Counted from the first letter of the stretch, positions 27,159 to 36,969 are shown. The stretch is DNA of 64,000 nucleotides from Roseibium album (GCA_001404055.1 CXTY01000017.1:62151-126150), one strand, 5' to 3'. Program-made: numbers and translations. The notes: generated by a model from the letters alone, not told the origin.

Positions 27159-28182
27159 GACAGAATATTCCCACGAAGATCCGGCCAATTCCGGCCCGGA
27201 TTTCAAATTGACGGTTGATGCAGCCGATGCCGGAAAACGGCTGGATGCGGTTTTAGCTGCGCATCAAGATACGCTTAGCCGCAACAGGATTCAGTCCCTG
27301 ATCAAGTCAGGAGACGTTACTGTCGGCGGCGCGAAAATAGTGGAGCCTAAATACCGGGTCAATGAGGGTGATGCTCTCGCCTTCACTTTACCCGAACCCG
27401 AAGACCCGGAACCGAAAGGTGAAGACATCCCGATTGCGGTCGTTTTTGAAGATGAACACCTGATCGTCATCGACAAACCTGCCGGCCTGGTCGTTCACCC
27501 CGGCGCGGGAAACTGGACCGGCACGCTCGTCAACGCGCTCATCCACCATTGCGGTGATTCCCTTTCCGGCATCGGCGGTATCAAGCGGCCAGGTATCGTT
27601 CACAGGATCGACAAGGACACCTCCGGATTACTGGTTGTCGCCAAATCCGATCAGGCGCACCAGGGTCTGGCGGCCCAGTTTGCCGACCATGGAAAAACAG
27701 GCCCTCTTGAAAGAGCCTATGCCGCTCTCGTGTGGGGCGCACCCTCCAGCCTGAAAGGCACAATTGACGCCAATCTGGCGCGGTCCCGGACAAACCGCCA
27801 GAAGATTGCAGTGGTTAAGACCAGTGGGCGCCACGCGGTCACGCATTGGCAAGTCAAAGAGCGGTTTGGCAATGCAGACCAGCCGGCACTGGCATCACTG
27901 ATGGAGTGCCGCCTTGAGACCGGACGAACCCACCAGATCCGCGTTCACATGGCTCACTTGAACCATCCGCTGATCGGAGACAATGACTATGGATCCGGTT
28001 ACAAAACCAAAATCAATCGACTGGAAGACCCGCTTAAAAGTCTGGTTGGAGGCTTCAGCAGACAGGCGCTTCACGCGGGACTTTTGGCGTTCGAGCACCC
28101 CGCTGATGGCAGGACTTTGCGATTCGAGAGCCCATACCCTGCTGATTTTGCAGAGCTTTTATCCGGATTACAAAAATTTTAG
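27157..28182 (+). CDS. rluD: 23S rRNA pseudouridine synthase, RluA family (RluD-like)
   Basis: A 341-residue pseudouridine synthase. It has an N-terminal S4-like RNA-binding domain (DAGKRLDAVLAAH, SRNRIQSLIKSGDVTVGG, about 20-95) and the RluA catalytic domain with active Asp in HRIDKDTSGLLVVAK. GRTHQIRVHMAHLNHPLIGD closes the family pattern. RluD modifies helix 69 of 23S rRNA in E. coli. The S4 domain and position just before rpoH, a recurrent alphaproteobacterial pairing, support RluD over other RluA paralogues, though not with certainty. Confidence 0.88.
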   Translation: MTEYSHEDPANSGPDFKLTVDAADAGKRLDAVLAAHQDTLSRNRIQSLIKSGDVTVGGAKIVEPKYRVNEGDALAFTLPEPEDPEPKGEDIPIAVVFEDEHLIVIDKPAGLVVHPGAGNWTGTLVNALIHHCGDSLSGIGGIKRPGIVHRIDKDTSGLLVVAKSDQAHQGLAAQFADHGKTGPLERAYAALVWGAPSSLKGTIDANLARSRTNRQKIAVVKTSGRHAVTHWQVKERFGNADQPALASLMECRLETGRTHQIRVHMAHLNHPLIGDNDYGSGYKTKINRLEDPLKSLVGGFSRQALHAGLLAFEHPADGRTLRFESPYPADFAELLSGLQKF

Positions 28183-28362
28183 GAAGCAATTCTACCGTTC
28201 TGCCATGTAATCGGCTATTTCCAACCTATATTAGAAGATCTTGTGTGCCGAAAAGGACACGATTCTGCGTTTGCCTTTCTTCTGAAGGGGTTTGCTTGCG
28301 TAAATGAGCGGAGCAGCCAGGGGGAAACAAGCGCAAGATTTGCAAAAAGGGGGGTGCATACC

Positions 28363-29250
28363 ATGGCCCAGAACGTACCGACGCTCACAGCCGGAGAAGG
28401 TGGCTTAAGCCGCTATCTGGACGAGATACGTAAGTTTCCTATGCTGCAGCCGCAGGAAGAATACATGCTCGCCAAGCGCTACAAAGAGCATGAAGACCCT
28501 GCCGCCGCTGAACGCCTGGTCAATTCTCATCTGCGACTCGTGGCAAAAATCGCCATGGGATATCGTGGCTATGGACTGCCTATCGGTGAAGTTGTCTCGG
28601 AAGGCAACGTTGGCCTGATGCAGGCAGTGAAGCGCTTTGAGCCGGACAAGGGTTTCAGGCTCGCGACTTATGCCATGTGGTGGATCAAGGCCGCCATTCA
28701 GGAGTATATCCTGCGTTCCTGGTCCCTGGTTAAAATGGGAACCACAGCGAACCAAAAACGACTGTTTTTCAATCTGCGCCGCCTGAAAGGTAAAATTCAG
28801 GCGCTTGATGAAGGTGATTTGAAGCCTCATCAAGTCAAGGAAATTGCAACGCGTCTCGGTGTTTCCGAAGAAGAAGTGATTTCCATGAACCGCCGTCTTG
28901 GTGGCGACGCCAGCCTGAACGCACCAGTGCGCGCTGAGGCGGACGCCGGCGAATGGCAGGATTGGCTTGTCGATGAAAGTGAAAGCCAGGAAACCCTGCT
29001 CGCCAATCAGGAAGAACTGGATCAGCGCCGTCAGATGCTGAGCGAAGCCATGGAAGTTCTGAACGACCGCGAACGCCGCATTTTTCAGGCGCGGCGCCTG
29101 TCGGAAGATCCGATGACACTGGAGGACCTATCCGGTGAATTCGGCGTCAGCCGCGAGCGTGTCCGTCAGATCGAAGTACGCGCTTTTGAAAAGGTGCAAA
29201 AGGCTGTTCGCAACAGCGCCCGCACGTCGGATCAACTGCCTGTGGCTTGA
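28363..29250 (+). CDS. rpoH: RNA polymerase sigma-32 factor
   Basis: A 295-residue heat-shock sigma factor. The start MAQNVPTL at 28363 follows AAGGGGGG; an upstream in-frame start lacks support. The RpoH box is clear (QKRLFFNLRRLK), region 2 has FEPDKGFRLATYAMWWIKAAI, and region 4.2 has EFGVSRERVRQIEVRAFEKV. It would direct RNA polymerase to chaperone and protease genes, including ftsH in this window. The 180-base leader after rluD may carry its own promoter. Many alphaproteobacteria have two rpoH copies; only one is seen here. Confidence 0.96.
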   Translation: MAQNVPTLTAGEGGLSRYLDEIRKFPMLQPQEEYMLAKRYKEHEDPAAAERLVNSHLRLVAKIAMGYRGYGLPIGEVVSEGNVGLMQAVKRFEPDKGFRLATYAMWWIKAAIQEYILRSWSLVKMGTTANQKRLFFNLRRLKGKIQALDEGDLKPHQVKEIATRLGVSEEEVISMNRRLGGDASLNAPVRAEADAGEWQDWLVDESESQETLLANQEELDQRRQMLSEAMEVLNDRERRIFQARRLSEDPMTLEDLSGEFGVSRERVRQIEVRAFEKVQKAVRNSARTSDQLPVA

Positions 29251-29276
29251 CGGCTGTAAAAGCGATCATCAATCAA

Positions 29277-29306
29277 AACGCCGGAGCAACGCTTCGGCGT
29301 TTTTTT
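29277..29306 (+). terminator. Rho-independent terminator after rpoH
   Basis: Stem AACGCCGGAGC paired with GCTTCGGCGTT (one G-U pair) around AAC, followed by a run of T residues, 27 bases after the rpoH stop. Confidence 0.93.
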
Positions 29307-29381
29307 GTGTGGCACTCTGTTGGCTTGCGATAATGATCGCCGGAAATTACGCTGATCCTATTGGATCAGATACGGTGGCTC

Positions 29382-31601
29382 ATGCGCCTTTTGCTTAAAA
29401 CATTTTTCTCCAAACGTGTTCTTGTTGCTGCAGTGGCCTGCCTAGTCCTGGCTTTCATGACCGGGATGCGTTCTGTCGATCCGGACTTTCTGAAATCGCT
29501 GCGCGAACTTACCTTCGACTACTACCAGCGAATGAAACCACGGGATTTTCAGCCGGCTCCTGTGCGCATTGTCGATATAGATGAGGCTTCCATTGCTGAG
29601 ATTGGCCAATGGCCATGGCCCCGCACGAAACTGGCGGAAATGGTGCAAATCCTCACAGATCTCGGGGCTGCAGCAATTGTTTTCGACATGGTTTTCGCAG
29701 AACCGGACCGCACCTCCCCTGCACAGCTACTTGGGAAGTTTCCCGAAGGTACCTCCGATGAAGTGCTAACTGCGGTTTCAAATCTACCGGATAATGACAA
29801 GGTCTTTGGCTCGGCGATCGCGCAAGGCCCTGTTGTTCTCGGATTCGCAATCACCCAGGGAACGATGGAGAAAGCACCGCAGGTCAAATCTGGCTTTGCA
29901 TTTGCGGGAGAAGACCCAATTTCCTTTTTGGACAGATTCACAAACGCAAATTCTAATCTCGATACATTGCAGGCACCCGCATCGGGGATCGGCTCCATTT
30001 CCACGTCGTTTGGCAATCGCCAAGGCGTTGTGCGATGGGTACCTCTGGTGTTTTCAGATGGAACACAACTTTACCCCAATCTGACCGCTGAAGCATTGCG
30101 TGTCGCTCAAGGTGCGCAGGGGTATATTGTCAAGGCGACCGGCGCGAGCGGTGAAGCTGATCTGGGAAATTCTGCGATAACCGATATCAAGATCGGCTCC
30201 TTTGCTGTTCCTACAACGCGCTCAGGAGAACTTTGGGTCTACTATGATCACGAACGCTCCGACAGATATGTCTCTGCGTTGCAGGTTTACGATCCCGGAG
30301 AACTGGAGAACCTTTCACACCTGATGGAAGGACAGATCGTCCTGATCGGAACGTCAGCACCTGGGCTCGAAGACCTCAGAACATCTGCGCTGGGGGAGCA
30401 GGTTCCGGGTGTTTCGATACATGCCCAGGCATTGGAACAGATCATTCACGGACAGTTTCTCTCCCGTCCGGATTGGGCAAACGGGCTGGAAACCATTTTG
30501 ACATTTGTTGTTGGTGCAATCGTGATCCTCGCCTTGCCAGCTATCGGCAGCATTGGAACGGCCTTCCTCGGAGCCGTGATTGTCAGCGGCCTCGTCGGCG
30601 GTTCAGTTTATCTTTTCTGGGAGAAAGGCTTGCTGATCGATCCGGTCTATCCGAGTGTCGTCTCTATACTTGTTTTCACGGCCTCCACCGCGCTGCTCTA
30701 TTTTCTGACGGAAAGGGAAAAACGCTTTGTTCGGCAAGCATTTAGTCAATATCTTTCGCCAGAGCTGGTAACCCAATTGGAAGAGACTCCTGAGCAACTC
30801 GCACTTGGTGGTGAAATCAGGCCCATGACAATCCTGTTCATGGATATTCGGGGTTTCACACCAATCTCCGAACAGCTGACACCGGAAGAACTCGTCAGTT
30901 TCCTGAACACCCTTCTGTCACCTCTTTCCGATGCAATACAGGCTGAAGGGGGGACCATCGACAAATATATCGGCGACAGCATCATGGCCTTCTGGAACGC
31001 CCCGCTGTCGATACCGGAACACGCGGAAAAAGCATGCCGGGCCGGGCTTGCCATGTTGGATGTGGTCGAAGAGCTGAACAACAACGATGCATTTGGATTC
31101 AAGGCCAGAAGCCTGAAAACACAGACCGTCAAAATCGGCATCGGGCTGAACACCGGCGAAGCATGTGTCGGTAATATGGGCTCTGCCAGGCGGTTCAATT
31201 ATTCAGTCATCGGCGATGCGGTAAATATAGCCTCACGGATTGAATCGAGTTGTAAAGCCGTCGGTGCAGAACTTCTCGTATCTGAAGATACCAGAGCGCA
31301 GGCACCCGGTCTCGCCTATCTGGAAGCAGGTGAAATTCCGCTCAAGGGCAAAAGCGAGCCGGTCAAACTTTTCGCCATTCTGGGCGATGAAACGCTGAAA
31401 ACAACCGAGAAGTTCCAGCAACTGGAAGAAGCACATGGCCGTCTGATCCAGGCAATCAAGGATCAGGATTGCGCTGCGGCGCGCGCGGAGCTCGTCTTAT
31501 TGAAGCCCCTTGCGCCTGCACTTCAGGATTTTTATGGCCGCTTCGAAAGCTTCATCGGGGAATTGGACGCCGAAATCGAAGAGAGCGGCGCCGCTCATTA
31601 A
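29382..31601 (+). CDS. CHASE2-domain class III adenylate/guanylate cyclase
   Basis: A 739-residue membrane cyclase. Order: an N-terminal helix; a large extracytoplasmic CHASE2 sensor domain (about 35-365, with VRIVDIDEASIAEIGQWPWP and AIVFDMVFAEPDR); three membrane helices (about 370-440); then a class III catalytic domain (about 470-650). Metal-binding aspartates sit in ILFMDIRGFTPIS and DKYIGDSIMAFW; FNYSVIGDAVNIASRIE follows. The Lys/Asp pattern is usual for ATP-using enzymes, so cAMP is the likely product. I prefer the ATG at 29382 to the TTG at 29361. The sensed signal is unknown. Confidence 0.9.
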   Translation: MRLLLKTFFSKRVLVAAVACLVLAFMTGMRSVDPDFLKSLRELTFDYYQRMKPRDFQPAPVRIVDIDEASIAEIGQWPWPRTKLAEMVQILTDLGAAAIVFDMVFAEPDRTSPAQLLGKFPEGTSDEVLTAVSNLPDNDKVFGSAIAQGPVVLGFAITQGTMEKAPQVKSGFAFAGEDPISFLDRFTNANSNLDTLQAPASGIGSISTSFGNRQGVVRWVPLVFSDGTQLYPNLTAEALRVAQGAQGYIVKATGASGEADLGNSAITDIKIGSFAVPTTRSGELWVYYDHERSDRYVSALQVYDPGELENLSHLMEGQIVLIGTSAPGLEDLRTSALGEQVPGVSIHAQALEQIIHGQFLSRPDWANGLETILTFVVGAIVILALPAIGSIGTAFLGAVIVSGLVGGSVYLFWEKGLLIDPVYPSVVSILVFTASTALLYFLTEREKRFVRQAFSQYLSPELVTQLEETPEQLALGGEIRPMTILFMDIRGFTPISEQLTPEELVSFLNTLLSPLSDAIQAEGGTIDKYIGDSIMAFWNAPLSIPEHAEKACRAGLAMLDVVEELNNNDAFGFKARSLKTQTVKIGIGLNTGEACVGNMGSARRFNYSVIGDAVNIASRIESSCKAVGAELLVSEDTRAQAPGLAYLEAGEIPLKGKSEPVKLFAILGDETLKTTEKFQQLEEAHGRLIQAIKDQDCAAARAELVLLKPLAPALQDFYGRFESFIGELDAEIEESGAAH

Positions 31602-31619
31602 GCGGCGCACGCCAACATG

Positions 31620-32561
31620 CTAACGGATTTCGACAGCGTAGCTTTCCACCGGAACTACCTTGCTGATCAACCCGGCTTCTGCCATGAACTCGGCAAAGCG
31701 CTGGTAACGACCGGCATCCAGAGCTGCTGGACGCTTGGCAAAACGGGGCAGCGTGTCAGCCCAGGCGCGCTTGTTGAGCTCATCATTAAGATGCGGATAG
31801 GCTTCAATGAAGGCGTTCCAGGCTTCATCTGGATGGTTGGTCAGGTAAATGGTTGCCGCTTCGATTGCTGCCATGAATTTTTCAAAACGCGGATCATCGG
31901 CCTTGTCCTTGTTCACGACATAGATCAGCTCGTCAAAGATCGGCACGCCATTTTCTTCCGGGAAAAACGCTGTTCCTTCCCTGCCCTCGATCTCAAGCTG
32001 GGTGAGTTCAAAGTTGCGGTATGCGCCGATGACCGCATCCACCTGACCTGACATCAGAGCCGGAGACAGGGCGAAGTTTACGTTGATCAGTTCGACATCA
32101 TCCATGGTCAGGCCTACAGATTTCAGCATCTGGCCTAGCATTGCATCTTCAAATCCGGAAACCGAGAAACCAATCGTCTTTCCCTTGAGGTCCTTCAATT
32201 CCTTGATGGGACCATCCTTCAGCACGATGAGCGAGTTCAACGGTGTTTCCACCAGTGTGCCAATACGTTTTACGGGCAAGCCTTCTTCCACATGCGCATG
32301 AAGCGTCGGTTGATAGGACACAGCGATATCGCCCTGTCCGGCAGCAACCAGCTTCGGCGGCATCGCGGGATCTGCCGGTTCAATCAGCTCAACGTCCAGG
32401 CCTTCAGCTTCAAAGAAACCCTTGGTCTGCGCGGTTATGACCGGTGCATGGTCGGGGTTGGTAAACCAGTCCAGCAACACCGTAAGCTTCTCGGCGGCCT
32501 GAACCGGCGCGCTTACGAGCAAACCGGCAGAAACGGCGAGAGACATGAGCGTCTTTTTCAT
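31620..32561 (-). CDS. thiY: Thiamine-pyrimidine precursor binding protein (ThiY-like, NMT1/THI5 family)
   Basis: A 313-residue periplasmic binding protein. The signal peptide begins MKKTLMSLAVSAGLLVSAP and ends VQAAE; the upstream in-frame start at 32630 is rejected because it overlaps thiX and destroys the signal. The NMT1/THI5-type core shows LTVLLDWFTNPDHAPVITAQ and KTIGFSVSGFEDAMLG. ThiY proteins bind formylaminopyrimidine from degraded thiamine, for salvage. It is the second gene after a TPP riboswitch, with its own start 22 bases beyond thiX. The ligand is inferred from family and riboswitch. Confidence 0.88.
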   Translation of the reverse strand: MKKTLMSLAVSAGLLVSAPVQAAEKLTVLLDWFTNPDHAPVITAQTKGFFEAEGLDVELIEPADPAMPPKLVAAGQGDIAVSYQPTLHAHVEEGLPVKRIGTLVETPLNSLIVLKDGPIKELKDLKGKTIGFSVSGFEDAMLGQMLKSVGLTMDDVELINVNFALSPALMSGQVDAVIGAYRNFELTQLEIEGREGTAFFPEENGVPIFDELIYVVNKDKADDPRFEKFMAAIEAATIYLTNHPDEAWNAFIEAYPHLNDELNKRAWADTLPRFAKRPAALDAGRYQRFAEFMAEAGLISKVVPVESYAVEIR

Positions 32562-32583
32562 TTTATCCTCCAGGATGTGGCAG

Positions 32584-33339
32584 TCAGTTTTCGACCTGCC
32601 AGGGAACAAGAAATCGTGTGAGATATTCAACGGCGTAGCGCATGGCGAGAACCATCAGCGCAAGAAGGATGACCGCAGCAAAAAGGACATCGGCGTTGCC
32701 GCGCGCGTTGGCCTGCAACATGATGAAAGCAAGACCGCCCTTGGCGCCCGCCCACTCGCCAACCACTGCTCCGATAGGGGCAAAAACGGCAGCGACCCTG
32801 AGACCGGAAGCAAATGCAGGCAGCGCAGCCGGCAGGCGGAAAATCCACAGTTCCCGATAACGCGGCACTTTATAGAGCTTCGCCAGGTCAAATAAACCGG
32901 TGTCCAGGCGGGTAAGCCCATCATGAACCGTTGATGTGACCGTAAAAAAGATGACCAGAATGGCCATGACGATTTTGGAGGACATCCCGAAGCCGAGCCA
33001 TAAAACGAGAACCGGCGCAATCGCAAACACGGGCAGCGCCTGGGTCACCAGGATCGAAGGCATAATTACACGACCCGCTAGCGGGAACAGCCAAACCGAA
33101 ATTGCCAGCAGAGCGCCGCATGTCACGCCAAGAACAAAGCCTGCAACAGTTTCAAAAGCCGTGATGCCTGCATGGTGCAACAAAAAGGCGGCATGTTGCG
33201 GAAATGCGCGAAAAACTTCGAGCGGTCCCGGCAGCATGAAAGACGGCGGTTTCAACACGGCAACAAGCAGTGACCAGATACCAATGGTTACTGCGACACC
33301 AATCAGAATCTTCATGAATACGGAAAAAAACGCTCTCAT
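32584..33339 (-). CDS. thiX: ABC transporter permease for a thiamine precursor (ThiX-like)
   Basis: A 251-residue permease with about six membrane helices and the ABC-permease EAA-like loop (ELWIFRLPAALPAFASGLRV). It belongs to the same subfamily as SsuC/ThiX permeases. The ATG at 33339 follows GGGAGG. It is the first gene behind the TPP riboswitch and is followed by thiY. No thiZ-type ATPase gene is adjacent: the next gene downstream is the cyclase on the other strand. An ATPase must come from elsewhere for the transporter to work. Confidence 0.87.
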   Translation of the reverse strand: MRAFFSVFMKILIGVAVTIGIWSLLVAVLKPPSFMLPGPLEVFRAFPQHAAFLLHHAGITAFETVAGFVLGVTCGALLAISVWLFPLAGRVIMPSILVTQALPVFAIAPVLVLWLGFGMSSKIVMAILVIFFTVTSTVHDGLTRLDTGLFDLAKLYKVPRYRELWIFRLPAALPAFASGLRVAAVFAPIGAVVGEWAGAKGGLAFIMLQANARGNADVLFAAVILLALMVLAMRYAVEYLTRFLVPWQVEN

Positions 33340-33499
33340 AGCACCTCCCGCTTAGGGGGCGGCACTGCCAGACCAGAGAGTTCATCAAACAGCGCCTGTG
33401 ATACCACAGACCACTGCGCAAGCAGGCAACAACGCATAGGATCTCCTGTCTTCGGGCACACCGAAATTGACACTGGAGATCCGGGAATAGGCTAAGGAT

Positions 33500-33590
33500 T
33501 CCGTCCCTTCGCCGGCATGACCCGGATCAGGTTCTAAGGGTTCGGCTTATCACCATCTCAGTTCCGGAAACCGGAACACCCCTCGGACCG
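33500..33590 (-). ncRNA. TPP riboswitch (THI element)
   Basis: Read on the minus strand, the conserved blocks appear in order: GAGGGGTG, then CTGAGATGGTGATAAG, ACCCTTAGAACCTGATC and CATGCCGGCGAAGGGA. GTCC and GGAC can close helix P1. This is the thiamine pyrophosphate aptamer. It lies about 160 bases upstream of thiX, so thiamine pyrophosphate should repress the thiX-thiY transporter. The 160-base stretch between it and thiX contains no convincing gene and probably holds the expression platform. Confidence 0.95.
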
Positions 33591-33668
33591 AGCAGGAACA
33601 TGCCCTGCTTTAATCAAAAACGCAAGCAGCTGATTGCCGCTTGCAAATTCACGTTAAGTTCTCGAAAG

Positions 33669-35417
33669 TTAGCCTGCCAGCCACGCGGAAACAGCGCTCT
33701 CGACCGCATTCTCACCCGCAGTTCCCTTCTCAATGGTCAGGATACCGCGCTTGCCGTTTTCGTAGAGCATGGGAATATCTATCCAGCCTCTTTCACGCAG
33801 CAATGCCATATTCCGCTGCTGCTCATTCGGCAGACTGGAAAGCGCGATCCAGAAGAACCCAGGTGAAACCTTGACCGACGCGCCAATCAGCGCGTCACCG
33901 CGGGCTTCTTCAGTCGGCTTCATCACGAGACCTGGAACATTGACGACATCACCGGCGGCAAAACTCTCAGGAAACTCGTATTTAATTTCGACAAGATGGC
34001 TCGCAGGCAGAGACGTGTCGTCGTTCGGTTTGATCCGGATATCGACCTTAACGTCCCGCTCCGGAATTTCGACCTGTGCACTCAGTACCTTTTGCGTCTT
34101 GCCGTCGAGATTGGTTTCTTCCTCAACGTCCCAAACCACCGCGCCCTGGGCTGCGGTGCCTGCGCCCGCAGCATCCTCACCTTCTTCGTAAAGAATGGAA
34201 CGTTGCGTCCCGGAAACGGAAGGGACAGCTGGTTGGGTGGGCGTGGTTTCTTCAGGTGAAATTGCAGCCAGGTTGTTTTCAGGAACGGCAAGCGGCGCAT
34301 CAACACCAGTTGAAGGCTGGGTTACATCAGCACTCACGGCCTCCGGCGCAGCTGGTGCAGGTTCACTTTCCACATTGGTCACGATGGAAGGCTGCGAGGG
34401 TTCCGGTGTCGTCACTGGTGGGGTGATTGTTGTGGTTTGAACTGTTCTTGCATCCGGTGCGACCACATCTTCACTGCCATCATCCAGCAAACGGTCCGTG
34501 TTTTTTGATGTTTCAGGTTCTGGCGAAGTTTGCGGAGATGCGGGTGTAGGAGTCACTTTAGGCGATTGCGCAGTTGAAGCGGTCTGCGTTGACTTTTCAC
34601 CGACTTGTCCCTCAGCAACTTGGTCGCCGAGGGGAAGGAAGAAATAGGCGCCAAAACCGACAACAGCGAGCACAAGTACTGCAGCGATTGCAATTGGCAG
34701 AATTTTGATGCCGGAAGCTTCTCGACGCAGCGCATCCGAAGCACTTCGCCTCTCACGTTTATTTCTTGAAGCCTTCTGGGAGGCCGGCCCGGCCTCAGCA
34801 ACTGCCGCTTCATCAGCAAACAGCGCCTCATCGTCCGAACTATCTTTTACGCCGGAAGTATCGGTTCCACCGATTTCCGCAGTCTCCGAACTCGCAAATG
34901 CAGGTTCCTGCCGTGGGGCGGCAACATCCACGGGTGCGTTCTCGGCAACCGGTTCAACCGCATCTTTTGCGTTCTGGACAGCCTTGTTCGCCGCTGTACC
35001 GAGAGACTGTGCTTCCGAGAGCGTCTCTTTCAGTGGAGAAGGAATGGCAGCTTGGGCAGAGCCGGTAGCTGTTCCATCAGCAGATGCCTCTGTATCGACA
35101 GAAGGCTGCTGCTCATGACTGGCGGTTTCAGGCTTGTTTTGCGCTGTGTCCGAAGCTGGTTTTGGTGTTTCGGGTTTCGGCGGCGTTGGACCGAGGCCCA
35201 GGCTTTCCCGAGCGGCCTCTGCCTCAACTCTGCGAATCGCTTCTTCCAGACGTAGCTGTTCAGCTGTAATTTCAGAAGGAGATAGCGGTGGTTCGTAAGC
35301 TTTCAGCTGATTGACAATGGCGTTGCGTGCACGGCTGTACACGCTTCGGCGCGCAGCCCCGTTGCTTTCTGGCAAGGACGCGATCGTTTTCTTCAATATT
35401 GAGTAGTAATCAGCCAT
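33669..35417 (-). CDS. Single-pass membrane protein with long disordered regions, unknown function
   Basis: A 582-residue protein conserved in form in Hyphomicrobiales. The N-terminal helical domain (about 1-70, MADYYSILKKTIASLPESNG and ARRSVYSRARNAIVNQL) is followed by an acidic Ala/Glu/Pro-rich linker. A single membrane helix follows (about 245-265, ILPIAIAAVLVLAVVGFGAY), then a Thr/Pro/Ser-rich linker (about 275-395) and a folded C-terminal domain (about 400-580). The C-terminal domain should lie outside the cytoplasmic membrane. I do not recognise a catalytic motif. It stands alone between the thi genes and purA. The function is unknown. Confidence 0.85.
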   Translation of the reverse strand: MADYYSILKKTIASLPESNGAARRSVYSRARNAIVNQLKAYEPPLSPSEITAEQLRLEEAIRRVEAEAARESLGLGPTPPKPETPKPASDTAQNKPETASHEQQPSVDTEASADGTATGSAQAAIPSPLKETLSEAQSLGTAANKAVQNAKDAVEPVAENAPVDVAAPRQEPAFASSETAEIGGTDTSGVKDSSDDEALFADEAAVAEAGPASQKASRNKRERRSASDALRREASGIKILPIAIAAVLVLAVVGFGAYFFLPLGDQVAEGQVGEKSTQTASTAQSPKVTPTPASPQTSPEPETSKNTDRLLDDGSEDVVAPDARTVQTTTITPPVTTPEPSQPSIVTNVESEPAPAAPEAVSADVTQPSTGVDAPLAVPENNLAAISPEETTPTQPAVPSVSGTQRSILYEEGEDAAGAGTAAQGAVVWDVEEETNLDGKTQKVLSAQVEIPERDVKVDIRIKPNDDTSLPASHLVEIKYEFPESFAAGDVVNVPGLVMKPTEEARGDALIGASVKVSPGFFWIALSSLPNEQQRNMALLRERGWIDIPMLYENGKRGILTIEKGTAGENAVESAVSAWLAG

Positions 35418-35676
35418 CTTCCTGCCTACCGGCCAACTGCAAAAATCTGATCTGCGGGCCTGCGAATTGGGTGTTTCACAGGCTTATAGCAATTTTTCGA
35501 AGACAGTTGCCAATTCTTCAAAATTCCGCACAAACGGCAAACCCTACAGTACTCTTTTGCCACTAACGTATAAATCGATCAACGTACGAAAGCGTATCAG
35601 AGGAATGTGGCGGAGCACATTGTGATTCGCAACGCGCTCCGCTGTCCGCATTATTGTATTTTAGTTACCCGGGATC

Positions 35677-36969
35677 TCAGTCCTGGAAGGGATTCTGCAC
35701 AAGAATTGTGTCGTCCCGCTCCGGGCTCGTCGACAAAAGCGCTACCGGCGCACCGATGAGCTCTTCAACATGCCGCACATATTTGATCGCCTGAGCTGGC
35801 AGATCCGCCCAGGTACGGGCCCCTTCCGTGGAATCCTTCCAGCCTGGCAGGCTTTCATAAATCGGAACAACCCGTTCCTGAGCACCCTGGGACGCTGGCA
35901 AATAGTCGATCCGCTCGCCGTCCAGCTCATACCCGATACAAATCTTGATTTCGTCAAGGCCGTCCAGAACATCCAGTTTCGTCAATGCAATACCATTGAT
36001 GCCGGAAGTACAAACGGTCTGACGAACCAGAACCGCATCAAACCATCCGCAACGGCGGCGGCGGCCGGTAACCGTGCCGAATTCATGCCCACGCGTTCCA
36101 AGAAACTCACCGACTTCGTTTTCCTGTTCCGTCGGGAAAGGACCTTCGCCGACGCGTGTGGTGTATGCTTTGGTGATACCAAGCACATAATCGACAGATC
36201 CAGGCCCAAGACCACAACCAGTCGCAGCCTGACCCGCAACGGTGTTGGAAGACGTCACGAACGGGTATGTGCCGTGATCAATGTCCAGAAGTGCCCCTTG
36301 CGCACCCTCAAACAGGATCCGCTTTCCCTGTCTCCGCTGCTCGTCCAGCAGGTACCAGACCTTGTCCATGTAAGGCAGGACTTTGTCGGCTACGCTTGCA
36401 AGCTCGTCGTAGATCGCTTGCGCAGAAATTTCTTCCTGTCCAAGTCCCCTGCGTAACGCATTGTGATGGGTAAGCAGGCGATCGATTTTTGCGGGAAGCG
36501 TATTGAGGTTCTTCAGATCCATCAGGCGCACCGCGCGGCGGCCAACCTTGTCTTCGTAGGCCGGGCCAATCCCGCGCTTAGTCGTTCCAATACGCGTTCC
36601 GGTATTGGAGTTCTCGCGCAGGGCGTCCAGCTCACGATGCAAAGACAGGATAAGGGTGACGTTTTCCGCCACACGCAAGGTTTCAGGTGTCACGACAACC
36701 CCCTGCTCCCCGAGACGCGCAACTTCATCGACAAGCGCATGCGGATCAAGCACGACACCGTTGCCAATTACCGACAACTTGTTCTGTCGTGCGACACCCG
36801 ACGGGAGCAGTGAAAGCTTGTAGCTTATCCCATCGATGACAAGTGTATGACCGGCGTTGTGCCCGCCCTGGAATCTCACGATGACATCAGCTTGCTCCGA
36901 CAGCCAGTCGACTATCTTGCCTTTGCCTTCGTCTCCCCACTGCGAACCGACAACAACCACATTCGCCAT
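35677..36969 (-). CDS. purA: Adenylosuccinate synthetase
   Basis: GTP-dependent ligation of IMP and aspartate to adenylosuccinate, the first committed step to AMP. The 430-residue cytoplasmic enzyme has the usual length. The GTP/IMP loop [14 protein letters not shown] lies at residues 10-23, the catalytic His in [10 protein letters not shown] near 41, and the signature [19 protein letters not shown] near 220-240. Single gene; a GC-rich hairpin sits in its upstream region. Confidence 0.98.
   Translation of the reverse strand: MANVVVVGSQWGDEGKGKIVDWLSEQADVIVRFQGGHNAGHTLVIDGISYKLSLLPSGVARQNKLSVIGNGVVLDPHALVDEVARLGEQGVVVTPETLRVAENVTLILSLHRELDALRENSNTGTRIGTTKRGIGPAYEDKVGRRAVRLMDLKNLNTLPAKIDRLLTHHNALRRGLGQEEISAQAIYDELASVADKVLPYMDKVWYLLDEQRRQGKRILFEGAQGALLDIDHGTYPFVTSSNTVAGQAATGCGLGPGSVDYVLGITKAYTTRVGEGPFPTEQENEVGEFLGTRGHEFGTVTGRRRRCGWFDAVLVRQTVCTSGINGIALTKLDVLDGLDEIKICIGYELDGERIDYLPASQGAQERVVPIYESLPGWKDSTEGARTWADLPAQAIKYVRHVEELIGAPVALLSTSPERDDTILVQNPFQD

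Noticed and set aside
33387..33438. A short open frame between the TPP riboswitch and thiX, first taken for a coupled leader peptide
   Set aside because: Careful reading gives only 17 codons ending well before thiX, so there is no overlap or coupling; it looks like part of the expression platform.
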